In this document: positions 38,964-49,256 of the stretch, one piece after another
How positions within the stretch are numbered: the stretch's first letter is position 1
Layout: every line of letters starts with the position of its first letter
Assembly: GCA_026724425.1 (NCBI GenBank)
Contig: JAIUCV010000101.1
Span: forward strand, 2,666,001-2,730,000
Source of the DNA: Erythrophleum ivorense
Lineage: Eukaryota; Streptophyta; Magnoliopsida; Fabales; Fabaceae
Direction of reading: 5' to 3'
DNA length: 64,000 nt
Position numbers and translations under genes: made by a program
The notes under the pieces: model-generated
What the model was told of the DNA's origin: nothing
Seen by the model: the letters and a program-made list of their open reading frames with translations, nothing else
The model's database searches: none

Positions 38964-40350
38964 AATGAAACTTTCAAACTAACATAAAGAAACTGCAAGT
39001 GACATAAACCAAGTTATAAATCAGGTGATTGTTTTTGGATTCATAACTTCACTATTTCCTAGCTTCCACAACATAGATTAGATGTACCCCAATGTTCATA
39101 TTATTGGACACAAAAACTTTAATATAAGCTTCAGTGTACAGAAACATTTGAAACTGAACTCAATTTGTTTTCATGAGTTTTCCAGTAAAGTTTTAGCTTA
39201 TCATGACCTCAGTAGGCATTTTAATTTTTTAACAGCTTAGAAAACTCCTTGCTAATATATAAAAAATGACAAATATTGTTCATCTTTTTTTTTTTAATAG
39301 GAATTTTGAAACTAGTGTAGAATCTAGATGAATGCTATCATTTCCTTCTTCCTATGAAATAGTAAAAATTCAATTTTTACCAAAAAAAAAAAAAAAAAAA
39401 AAATTCAACTACCATTTGAATTTTGTAAAATATTTCCCATTCTCCCTAAGCTAAATTCACCGATCTAAATTTATTTTTGTTATAATACAACTATTTATAA
39501 TTGTACCCATTTAAGACCAATGTGTTAGCGCCGTTAACCATTTGATTTTGAAAAAAAAGTAGTAATTTTTACACAAATAAATTATATCAAAATTTCGAAA
39601 GAACAAATTCCAAGCTTTTGTTAGTGAAAAACTATAAAGAGAAAAGATAAACACATAGCTTTTGTTATGGTGAAAACATCTGATGTCTTGGAAATAAGAT
39701 TTTAAAATTACTATATTTTAAAATCATATTATAACAATAAGAACGTTTTTTTAAAATAACAGATCCGTAGCTTTTGTTTATTGACACAAAAAAAAACACA
39801 TAGCTATTGTTATGGTAAAAATATCTGATGTCTAACCTTTTATTACATTAAGGAATAATTTAAAATATAATTAGCCAACAGTAAGGTGTAAAATTCTTTT
39901 CAGAGTAAAAAAGCGTCCAATACATACAACGTATAGAGTTGACTATCCAAAAGAAAAAAAAGTCACCAAGGCGGCCAAAAGAGAGAAAAAAAAAGAAAAA
40001 GAACCCTAAATTTTTGCTTTGTTCTCGCAATGATGAGGATATGGGGCTCGGTAAGATTTGTCATTATGACTTTTGGGTTGTGGGGCTAATCGAATAGGAT
40101 AGTGCTGTTTAAGTAGTGGATACTGATGAATGATGATTTTAATTTTTGATTTATTATTATGAAAAAAGGAAAAAACTGTTGAATGATGTTCGGAACGGTA
40201 GTGGTTGGGATTTCGGAACTTTGGATATTATTGTTTATGCGCATTATGGTGAAAGTGATTAGCCCATAAAATAATGGATTTGTCAATTAAGGAAATAAAA
40301 TAATGGAGTATATATATTTTTTGGGAACTTTTTTGTTTTGTAGGCGCAGA
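38964..40350. other. AT-rich intergenic spacer
   Basis: No gene recognised. There is an A-run of about 20 at 39,384-39,403. A phrase (ACACATAGCT..TTGTTATGGT..AA.A.ATCTGATGTCT) is duplicated at about 39,650-39,690 and 39,796-39,835, each copy near a GTAATTTTT- or TTTAAAAT-type AT stretch. Confidence 0.4.
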
Positions 40351-40447
40351 AATGTGGTCCAATCGGCAAAGTTTGGAGATGGAACCGGATTTCTTCTCGG
40401 CAAAGTCGGAAATTTCCTTCCACCAAAATTTCCGATTGGACCACATT
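40351..40447. repeat. Foldback with 16-bp perfect inverted arms
   Basis: AATGTGGTCCAATCGG at 40,351-40,366 is exactly reverse-complementary to 40,432-40,447. Pairing continues imperfectly inward for about 18 more bases (AAAGTTTGGAGATGG against AAATTTTGGTGG), leaving a central segment of about 30 bases. It could fold into a hairpin RNA or be a small MITE. No target duplication was evident. Confidence 0.75.
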
Positions 40448-40511
40448 TTTTTTTTTTTGGCTTCCAAACTCTGAAATTGGGCAATCGGTTAAATTGATCA
40501 AACCAAACAGA

Positions 40512-40976
40512 CTCAGTGTGGCGGATCATCCGTTTGAAGCTTTGAGAAAACTGGTTGTTGCTGCCTCTTCGGAATCCATTATTAAAGTCTTCTCCATAGC
40601 ATCGAGGAAAATGCCGAATTTCTCCGTCTCCATGATTGCTGTTGCAGGGATTTCACAGAACACCAAAGCGTCACTGATGAAATTTCTTCTATACAAGAGA
40701 AACTGTGGCTTCCGCTTCTCGTACAAAAAAATCGTATGATGAGAAAGAGGCAATAATCTCTGTGGCCTCTTTGTTTGTCGCTGGAATATATTATGCTGCT
40801 GGTTACTGGATTGTTTTTATTGATCCTTTGTCTGAACATCCAAGTGTCAACTCAGATTAGCCCATGAGAAAATGAAGCTTATGAAAGAGGAGCATACAGG
40901 AGATGATAACATGGCCAAGGAAGAGATCAAAGACCTCAAAGAGGAAGCCAGTAGTATGAAAGAAGAAATGGCATAA
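40512..40976 (+). pseudogene. Small membrane/coiled-coil protein gene, frameshifted (copy 1)
   Basis: The open frame contains FEALRKLVVAASSESIIKVF and ASLMKFLLYKRNCGF, then stops at TGA 40,738. A seven-A run just before the stop marks a probable one-base shift. The next frame continues with a hydrophobic segment (SVASLFVAGIYYAAGYWIVF) to 40,858, and a third frame adds a charged coiled coil (AHEKMKLMKEE..KEEIKDLKEEASSMKEEMA). The layout and first part match the minus-strand gene at 55.3-55.85 kb (EALRKGIVAILTESS; ANLMYRMLLRRRCGY). No natural start codon is obvious. I do not recognise the family. Confidence 0.55.
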
Positions 40977-41482
40977 ATGGTCGTGTAATGAGAGTGAGAA
41001 TGTGTCAAGTGGAGAATTGGTTGGTTTGCAAAACTGCTTAAAATGAACGGAAATTGTACAAAATGTCCATGGATAATGGCATAATTTGATATCCCGTTCT
41101 GACCACTTTTCAGAGAGTACTATTTACAAGTAATAGTCATAATTACCCTCACACGCAACTGGGGCTTCTTGCGCTGAACGATTTTTTAGGTGGGGTCCAC
41201 TGCTGTGGAAACTAAATCGACAAGATCATATCTAAACTCCTTTATTTTTATCGAAACCTCCTGGTCCACAAATAAAAACAAAGAAAAAAACGAAGTTAAG
41301 GGAAAGGCGTTTTAGGGTTCATACTCACGGCGACAGACAAAGGTATAAAAGTTCAATTTATTGATTCTTTCCTAGTATACTCGGAACTGGTTGTTTGTTT
41401 TTTTGATTGGCACAGCACTGGATTTTAGTGTGAATCTTTTTTTTTTTCAACTTACGAAGTTTTTCCAATTTACGCTTATCAG
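40977..41482. other. Spacer, probable left flank of the Mutator-like element
   Basis: No coding signal. A GGTGGGGTCCAC patch at about 41,191 faintly resembles the reverse complement of GTCCCCACAGG at 43,967. That might mark element ends, but no convincing terminal inverted repeat was found. Confidence 0.35.
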
Positions 41483-42307
41483 ATGGCAGATTTAAAACTC
41501 TCTAGGCGATTGATTGCAGCCGGACAGAAACCCTTCGGACACCGGGTCAACATATATCAGAAAATGAGTATCATACAAGAAATCAGACAAGCACTAGATG
41601 ATAGCGAAGTTGATTTCATTCTCCGCTCTCCTCTCGGTCGATTACTGGAGCTACCGAGTAAACCCGCTTGGTCTGGGAGGTTGGGCATGTTTCTATTGTC
41701 TCGCCAACTAGAGATAAGTAACGAAAATGAGATCTGGATAATTTGTTTTACATTTTTAGTCGTCAACAACCTAAGTCTGTGTGGATTTTTATGATAACGC
41801 CGTTCGCGTTTAACATTGTTAGCTTTTTACACGTTGCATCTCCTTTGCCTGGAAAAACTAAAACCCAACTGTAGGTTGCGTTCACCGTGGGTGAGGATAT
41901 GGTGGCTGTTGTTACTGCCCGGAAGACTGATTTGGAGATGCATATGGAGCAAGAAGTCAGAATTCTCGATGAAACTGTAAACCAGCCCGAGGGGAGGGGT
42001 GGAGTGAACACGGGGAAGGTATAAACCCCATTTTCCACCCTTTTGATAATTCGTTAACAAGTTATGTCTGTTTGTGTTCTACGACAACGCCGTTCGGCCT
42101 TTACCACTACATTGTCGTTATCATTGCTAACATACATTTACGTTAACATTGCCAACATTTATAAACTTTTCCATTTGTTATCGTATTTTATGGAAACGTT
42201 GTTCCATTCAATTTTATTGGCAGGAGGTGCCACCCCACCAAGAAGACATTATCATGAAGGACCCCCCTATCCAACCTGAGGGAGGCAGCGGAGAAAAAAA
42301 GAAGAAG
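41483..42307 (+). pseudogene. DUF1985/Ulp1-type gene fragment of a Mutator-like element
   Basis: Exon-like pieces lie at 41483 to about 41770, 41875-42018 and 42224-42307. The first encodes MADLKLSRRLIAAGQKPFGH..IIQEIRQALDDSEVDFILRSPLG..LLSRQLEISNENEIW, the N-terminal DUF1985 pattern of the Ulp1-like genes carried by some Arabidopsis Mutator-like elements. The two later pieces are acidic, proline-containing exons with good splice sites. The protease domain is absent. It is a remnant, facing the mudrA-like fragment from the other side. Confidence 0.6.
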
Positions 42308-42679
42308 GTATATATTTTAGCACACTTCATGGTGGCCGACTTAAGCAGCGTTATATGCGTTACCAGCTATTTGTTATGCTACCGCTAACGATAACGTCGT
42401 TTTCGTGCTAACAATTATTGTTACCTGTAATCACGTTATCGTTTTGTAATATATATATAAACAATTGATCCTCTCAACTTAGCGTCTGCGACGATTCCCC
42501 CCCACGGGTCTCAGCAGGCCCTGCTTTGTTGATCCAACAACAGTGTTACCGATCATACAACACAACAATGTTACTTGCTAATCGAACAACGTTACCGTTT
42601 CATAATTACTGATAACATAGTTACGGCATTACTTGTTAACGTCCCAAATCCAAATTTTATTTGGTTGAGTAGAGTTTAT

Positions 42680-43739
42680 TTACCGCTTTTGCTACTTTCT
42701 CCGGCAACCCTGCCGGGTACGGGTCTTCGGGCATACGTACTCCCACTTCCTTCATGACCACCTTGTGCGCTATTGTGGGGTCCTGCTAATTACATTTTAA
42801 ACAAATTAGTTAACATTCCTTAATCAAATAGGGAGGTGAAGGTGATATACTAATTGCAACGTCAGTGGAAACACCTGCTACTGATTTTCCGGGTATAAAC
42901 GACTGTCCTGCTGGCGCAAACGTCTGTCCTGGTTGGGGTAGAGGGGCGACATACGCTGCAAATCACGGTTTAACAATACACATGAGAGTCAACCAGATGT
43001 TTTATAAACGATACGCCGCAATGTATTAAACAACTTACGCCGGTTTAAATGCCCCATCGGAATCGCCCCGCTACTCGGAGGAGAGACTGTAACAAACTGC
43101 ATGGGGGGTCACCTCTCATCGTTGGGTCGAATATTCCTGCATAAGCAGACATAAGCCGGATTTTTAGAAATAGGTCAATGAATAGTCTTTACCCACCCGG
43201 TAACAAGCTTAGTGATAACAAACTCAAGCATATTACAATACTTGGCCAAATAATCCGGCCGTTACTCACAGGTCTGTAATAGCCGTACTGGGCGGGGTGA
43301 TTCGGAAGGGCGTAATGGTATCCTGGCCTAGGATAGGTTCTCAACACAGTCGCCGGTGATTCCATCTCCGGGCTACTCCGGTGAGAGTTCACATTTAACT
43401 CCGACCCAAATGGTATCACTCTAACGCGGAGGTAAACTTCCTCAAGATCTGTCCGTATTGCAACGAACAGGGAAGTGTCTTCGTCGTCGGCGATATTGAT
43501 TGGCACAGCTGTTCTCCAATCCGTGCCTAACATCCTTTGCGGCCACTGGTATGTTAACTCAATGTCGTCAAAATCACCCAATCGCAGTTGTCCTTCACTT
43601 TCTTCTTCAGGGTCGAGAAATCTGTTTGCTCCTTAAGATCAACGGCGTGAGTTTCTCCCACTAAATCTGGCTCATGGTCCCAAATTCCGTGCTCGCGTTC
43701 CACCCATCTCCCTCGAACTATACGGACCGAAAGCGTCAT
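42680..43739 (-). pseudogene. mudrA-like transposase N-terminal remnant
   Basis: Read on the minus strand from ATG 43,739: MTLSVRIVRGRWVEREHGIW leads into a frame break near 43,580. It continues as GDFDDIELTYQWPQRMLG and NIADDEDTSLFVAIRTDLEE, the N-terminal region typical of plant Mutator transposases upstream of the catalytic core. A downstream proline-rich exon (PEDPYPAGLPEKV) lies near 42,690-42,760. The catalytic DDE part and the zinc knuckle are missing, so the element is dead. Confidence 0.65.
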
Positions 43740-44774
43740 GTTACTGCAAACAACAAAACACAAATTGTTAACAACTCTGTTAACCACAACAAAAAAAGTT
43801 TTTGCCTTCACGAAATACCACACTTAGACGATTTATATGTTTCGGTTTGTGACCAACGGTAATCAATGCGTGCTTTTAATTCGACGACAAGAAGTAACTT
43901 TCTTTGTTGGATATATTCTAGATATAAGAGTGAGGGTGAAGATGAAAAGCGATTCTTAAATGCGCTGTCCCCACAGGTTAAAGCGATTTTTTTTCCCATT
44001 CATACCACACTCGCGCTACAAGGACTGTATTGTCCGTTCACACTATATGTAATTCATACTTATCTAAATTCACGTTATCAGCCCCACATTGTTTATTACT
44101 AACTTATCTAGGGATATTTACTTCATTCACCCTAAAATGAAACAGCTATCATTCCTCCTAAGAAGCCTTCGAGATCGTCCATCCAAAAATCAGCCGATGA
44201 AAAAACCATCAGCAGAATCGACACCTACACTTCTCTTTTTAGATAATTTCTTTTTATCAAAGAATTTTAATTTACTATCGTCTAGATAGATATACATATA
44301 TCATTTTAAAAAATTGAATGCTCATAGTCATACTTCATATGCCATTTAAAATAGAAGAAGAAGATCATCTTTTTGTAGAAAGAACAATTAAGAAACATGT
44401 ATGTTCTCTTCTGCTAGGTAAACGGAAACGCTTATTAACTTAAGGGTTGATTTCCAGTTTCTTACAAAATCAGGGTTCTAAAATCTCCACAAAATAAAAG
44501 TGAAGGTCTGTAAAAAAAAAAAAAAAAAAAAAAAAAAGTTTTTAGAAAAAATCAGGCTTTTTTTACTCATTTAGTCATTTTCCCGATTAAAACGAGGGTT
44601 TATTTTGTTGTTGTTGTTGTTGTTGTTGTTGTATTTTTGCTAAAAAAGTGATAAAATATATTTTCTTCTTCGTTATAGCATTGGCAGGAGCGAAAAAAAG
44701 AGGAAAAAAAACATCGAAGAGAAAGAGGGGAAAAAAACATCGAAAAACCCTAGAATCTAATTTCAGGAAGCGCA
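43740..44774. other. Right flank of the Mutator-like remnant and spacer
   Basis: No gene recognised. Contains an A-run of about 24 at 44,513-44,537 and a (TTG)n run at 44,607-44,631. The short leader of the next gene occupies the last hundred bases (purine-rich GAAGAGAAAGAGGGG). Confidence 0.4.
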
Positions 44775-45244
44775 ATGATGAGGAAATGGAGCAGCTTTGT
44801 TGCAAAGGTAAGAAATTTTCGCTAGAATTTCATTTTGCTTTGTGTTTTCTAAACAGTTTTTCAAACCAAAAATTGCAGAATTGTCGCAGTAGGAGGTCCT
44901 CTGGGTTCTTCCTTCAGTCTCGGCGAGGTTTCTCTTCCTCAGCTTCTCACGACGAAGAAGGTTCTTGGGTTCCTCCAGTTATTTTTATGTCGTCTTTGGC
45001 TGGATTTGCTGGCTACATGATAGATGGTATGATATACTCAAAACACAAATTCAGATTTTTCGTTTTCTGGATTCATCTGATGCAATTATGAATTTGTTAT
45101 ATCCTCTCAGATTTTCTGAATGCTAAAAAAAGCCGCAAAAAACTCAGGAAGATCGAAGAAGAGGCTGATTACTTCCATAAGGTTTTTATGGAGAAACAAG
45201 ACGAGTATAAGAAGCTAAGCAAGGAGATATTTGGAACTAACTGA
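44775..45244 (+). CDS. Small mitochondrial-type membrane/coiled-coil protein
   Basis: Three exons, 44775-44807, 44879-45026, 45111-45244, sum to 315 nt and 104 aa with canonical GT-AG sites. The N-terminus (MMRKWSSFVAK then NCRSRRSSGFFLQSRRGFSS) is Arg/Ser-rich and ends in an RGF-S-S pattern like a mitochondrial processing site. Next come one hydrophobic segment (PPVIFMSSLAGFAGYMI) and a charged C-terminal helix (KLRKIEEEADYFHKVFMEKQ). The architecture suggests an inner-membrane protein; I do not recognise the family. The gene lies between the Mutator-like remnant and the first broken PHD copy. Too short for most automated predictors. Confidence 0.65.
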
Positions 45245-46060
45245 AGCAATGAATCAATGCTGTCTTGTTTATGGGTTTTTTTTTTTTTTTTTTTTTAAAT
45301 TATTTATCATGTGTGTTTATCTAGATTGTTAATTTTCACCTAGATTATCTTGTACCAAGCACACGTTGTAGTGTTAAATGCAGTCTCGTTGCAACTTACA
45401 TAACCACTATTGTGTTTAGGCAAAAACTTCTTCCTCTGAAGCTGTGATTTTGGTTTATGCTTTAGCCGTGCTTGCTTCCGGACAAACTTGTATTTGTGAT
45501 CGTGTGAGAGACCAAATGGTTTTATCTTCCAGTTTATTTCAAAAGCCTCTGACAATGATAAGTTGTTATAATCTTTAATGCTCACAAGATCAACCACCTT
45601 CTCCTTATATCAAGATTCCAATTCGTTTTTTTAGTCTGTTTGCAGCACCATTGGTTGTATAGGACAGTTTTGGTGGCTATGTATCACACTCACATCTTAT
45701 GAGATTGATGAAGACGGATACTGAGATCCAAGTAACAGAAACACACTTGTAACTATGTGTTAAAGTAATTAGAGAGATCAGAAGAGGACGAAAAGACTGT
45801 CTGTCGAACATGTAAATTGGTCATGTTTTCTAATCTCTTGTGTTTCTCAAGCATATCTGATTGCTTTTATCTGCAATTTTCTTTAGTTGGATATCAGTAG
45901 GAATGATTTGTATGAGTAATGTCTGTTTCTCAATGTTTTAAGTAAAGAAAATCCTGCTTTTTTTATCTCAAATTGGTTTGGCTTTTCTGTTTGCTTATCA
46001 GTACATAAAAAAAAAAAAGAGGAATCTGATGCGTTGAGGGTTTCGCATATGCAGATAACC
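45245..46060. other. 3' UTR and spacer, with one degenerate repeat
   Basis: A T-run follows the stop codon. The stretch 45,700-45,830 (GATGAAGACGGATACTGAGATCCAAG..) is a diverged copy of 46,795-46,920 within the broken PHD gene copy, so PHD-gene debris starts here. No intact gene. Confidence 0.45.
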
Positions 46061-46064
46061 ACTT

Positions 46065-46930
46065 ATTTCAACAAGATGACCCAAGAGAAACCAGGAAAAA
46101 TGGTGATCAACATTCTACTGTCAGTTCTGATGCCCTTTTAGTGCCCGAGACGTATGCAAATAGAATCAATATCTCATGTTGAGCAATTGACAGCTGCTGT
46201 CATTGAAATCTAGTTCTAAAACTGGGAAAGATTGAGCTACGTATTGCAGTTCCTATGATACTGAGATACAGACGGTAGTAGCAGCCCTTTCAGGCAGTGC
46301 CTCCATTGTGATAAGCCAAGAGATGTTGAAAAGATGCTAATTTGTGATGAATTTGAAGAATCATATCATACAAGCTGCTGTCAGTGTTCGATCTACAGAA
46401 CCAATTGTAATAGGAAAAGAGTTCCAAGCGACTGTTCCTGACTGATCAGGTCCAAGAAATGAGGTATGCACTCCAACAATCAACAGTCCTTTAAATCTCT
46501 GAGTCCTATTGTGAATCAAAGATGTGTACTGCTGGTAAATGGATGTTTTTTTTTTTTTTTACCAAAATGGCAAAATGTGTGGCCTTTGTTTGACATTCAA
46601 AATATTTTGATCTCAACGGCTTATGGTGTGATACTTATTTTGTAGAAAATTGATCAGTCAGAATATATGCATGTAAATGTGTTTTACGTTGCCATAGAGT
46701 TAATTGGATTGAGAGAGTTGCCATTCTTCTCTCTGCAGGATACAGTGAATTGGCTTTTCTATGGAAAGAACTGTCTTTTACATGAGCAGATTTGTGGAGA
46801 CGAAGGCTGAGATCTAAATAACAGATACGCACTTGCAACTATGTGGAAGAAAAGTAGTTAAGAGAGATGGAGAAACACCATAAGAGGAAGAAAGATTCTT
46901 TGTGGAAGATGAATATATAAGTTTGATTTT
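46065..46930 (+). pseudogene. Broken copy of the PHD/CW zinc-finger gene (copy A)
   Basis: It aligns with the intact gene from the last internal repeat onward: GATGACCCAAGAGAAACCAGG, then the acidic linker, then the PHD region. There, GATGAATTTGAAGAATCATATCAT replaces the Cys-containing sequence, so zinc ligands are lost. Later parts match the exon 2-3 region (CAGGATACAGTGAATTGGCTT at about 46,735) and the CW start (CAGATTTGTGGAGACGAAGG). Stops and indels interrupt all frames and the first half of the gene is missing. Confidence 0.75.
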
Positions 46931-48100
46931 TCCGACTTGACAGAGTTGCAGTTAAGGTCTGAAACTTTCTTCCTATTGTTTAATCTCTTGTATAGATAGT
47001 ATTAGTATCTTCATTAGGTCTCTGCAGAACCATGAGGGGCATGCTTTCATTAGAGTTTGATTTTGAACCAAAGATGTGTTAGGAATCTGGTAAAAGCATC
47101 TGTTTTCAATTGATGTAGGAGTCCAGCATCCAAAGTTAGAATGTGTTAGTGTATAACATGATCATTCACATTGGTTTGTCAGTGTTGGTTCTTATCAGTA
47201 ATCATATACTTAATTCCGTTGTCAGGTCAGCAAATGGTGCAAGAACATCTGTCTATTAAGGAATAAGAAGGTGGGCTCTAAGATATCTGAAAAAAGGTTT
47301 CTCTCAAACAACCTCAGCATTCTAAGGCATTCTCTGAAAATTCTTGGCTTATAGCAAACATCAGAGATCAAGACTGAGATTAATCAACTTCAAGATTACG
47401 CAAACGAGACTGCTCCTCTCAGCAGGCAAGTTGTATCCTTTTTTACCTATAGTCACAGATTAAAAGACTTAGTAGTAACAAAACAGTACTACTCTCATCA
47501 CTTCTGCAATTAGTAGGCACATTGTTTTTGCAACTACTAAACTGTCATTTTTCGAGTTTAGGCCCTTGACAAGCTTAAGCAACGATATGAGCTTAAATCA
47601 GCTTCTTGAAGACGAGAGGCAAGAGGAGGACGGCTTTGAAGGAGTAACAGAGAAGCTTTGTTTGGACCTGAAGCACATACTTGATACTATTGAGATTTAA
47701 TACCAAGAAAGTCCAGGAATTGCTTAGGCAAGTCTTCTTGTTTAGGATTCAATAGTTGTCTGTTACCATAGCAGATATATTTGAGATTCTTGGAGATATG
47801 TTGCAGAATCAGATGTAGTTTTGTATTTGTTTGATCCTCTTGGAATTAACAAGTCTAAGGACACATGTAGCTTTGTACAGTTTAACACTATGTATGTATA
47901 TAAAAATGCCAGAGAAAGAGAAATTTTGTGTTTCTTAATTGTCATTTGCTTTTAATTTTGTTTCTAAATACTGAAATCTGTGGATTTTTCTAGTGCTATA
48001 GCTCAGATTCAGGGTTGAGAATGCAATGAATTAAAAACAGACCCTTTTTACACAAGAAAAAAAAGCTGAGCGGTGAAATTATAAATCAGATTTTGAAGCT
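46931..48100. other. Spacer with unassigned exon-like remnant
   Basis: Around 47,560-47,700 one frame reads LTSLSNDMSLNQLLEDERQ then EKLCLDLKHILDTIEI and a stop, after an acceptor-like site. An earlier piece near 47,350 reads TEINQLQDYANETAPLSRQ. Together they look like the last exons of a coiled-coil protein gene, now isolated. The family was not recognised. The rest is AT-rich spacer. Confidence 0.35.
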
Positions 48101-48145
48101 ATATATTCAGAAAGTCCACAGGAAAATCAAAGAAAGTTGTTTTGC

Positions 48146-48181
<36 letters not shown>

Positions 48182-49256
48182 AGCGATTAGTGAAAGAGAT
48201 AGAGAGAGAGAGAGAGAGAGCTTGCGTCAGTGGAGGAGTGTGTTAAAGTGCAGAGGAACGCCACAACTCGGAGAATCCCAAAAAGCGTTGCTCTTGCCTC
48301 TTCCTAGTCATCTGGTAAATGCGATTGTTCATGTGTTCTTCTTGCACGAGACTTGATAGTGCATCGCTCTCCATTGTATTGTTATTGTTTCGTACTGGAT
48401 TTGACTATGAGATGTTGAGGTATATGAACGTTTCTGCATTACTGGAATCGAATTTTGGGTGTTTAGTCTCCGATGGTTGTGTGCCCATCGATTGTGTTCT
48501 AGGGTTTCATAAGAACGCAGCATGCTTTGTTGTGAATTTTCTCAGCGAATAAAATGATTGAAAGATTAAAATTTGTTCAGAGATTGCTTAGATTTGCAAG
48601 TTTGCAACTGGAATTTTAGCACAGAAGAGGAATTCGATTACTGCATAAGCGTCTTGCGTACCTGGGTTTGAGATGTTATAGATTTGCTTAGCTTGAATCA
48701 AAAGTACATAATCCATGTGGTAGGGGTTGAAAGGTGCATGGGTTTCTAGATTTGAGTCATGTTAGATCCGAATCTTTGTGGTTTTCTAAGCTTGGATGCT
48801 GGGTTTGGATTTGAATAGCATCCCAAGAACATCCTGGGCTACAAATTTAGTGAGGATTGAAGGTTTTTCTGGGTGGGAATTGTGCATTATATCACTAGGG
48901 ACCAATTATTATTCTCATGTGAGATTGGAGATGATCGTAAAAGTACATCTGAGATTAGAATTATTTCAAATAAGAATCATGACCTTTTGGGATCCTGATA
49001 TGTGACTGGGGTAATGTGTTGGACTAATTAGCAATCAGAAGAGAACTTATTGTTTCTCCGTTGTGGTAATCATAGACATTGTTTTCTTGCATATTGACTC
49101 TGTTGCATGTTTTTTTTTCGACATTTAGGAGACCAGAAGGATATGAACTCGACCATAGGTCTCCGGAGGGACTACATGAAGAAGTTGACCAATAGATTCA
49201 TCGTGACTTAGAGAAGTGATGTGCTTTCAGATACATTTTGGGATTCTCAGGCAAAC
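48101..49256 (+). promoter_or_regulatory. 5' leader of the PHD/CW gene: GA repeats, leader intron, two upstream ORFs
   Basis: Two GA runs (about 48,150-48,177 and 48,201-48,220) mark a GAGA-rich leader. A donor at 48,315 (TCTG|GTAAATG) and an acceptor ending 49,128 (CGACATTTAG) define a leader intron of about 0.8 kb. The second leader exon has an upstream ORF of 22 codons (49,143-49,211). A further ATG at 49,219 opens a 28-codon ORF that overlaps the main start out of frame. These could lower translation of the main protein. Confidence 0.55.
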
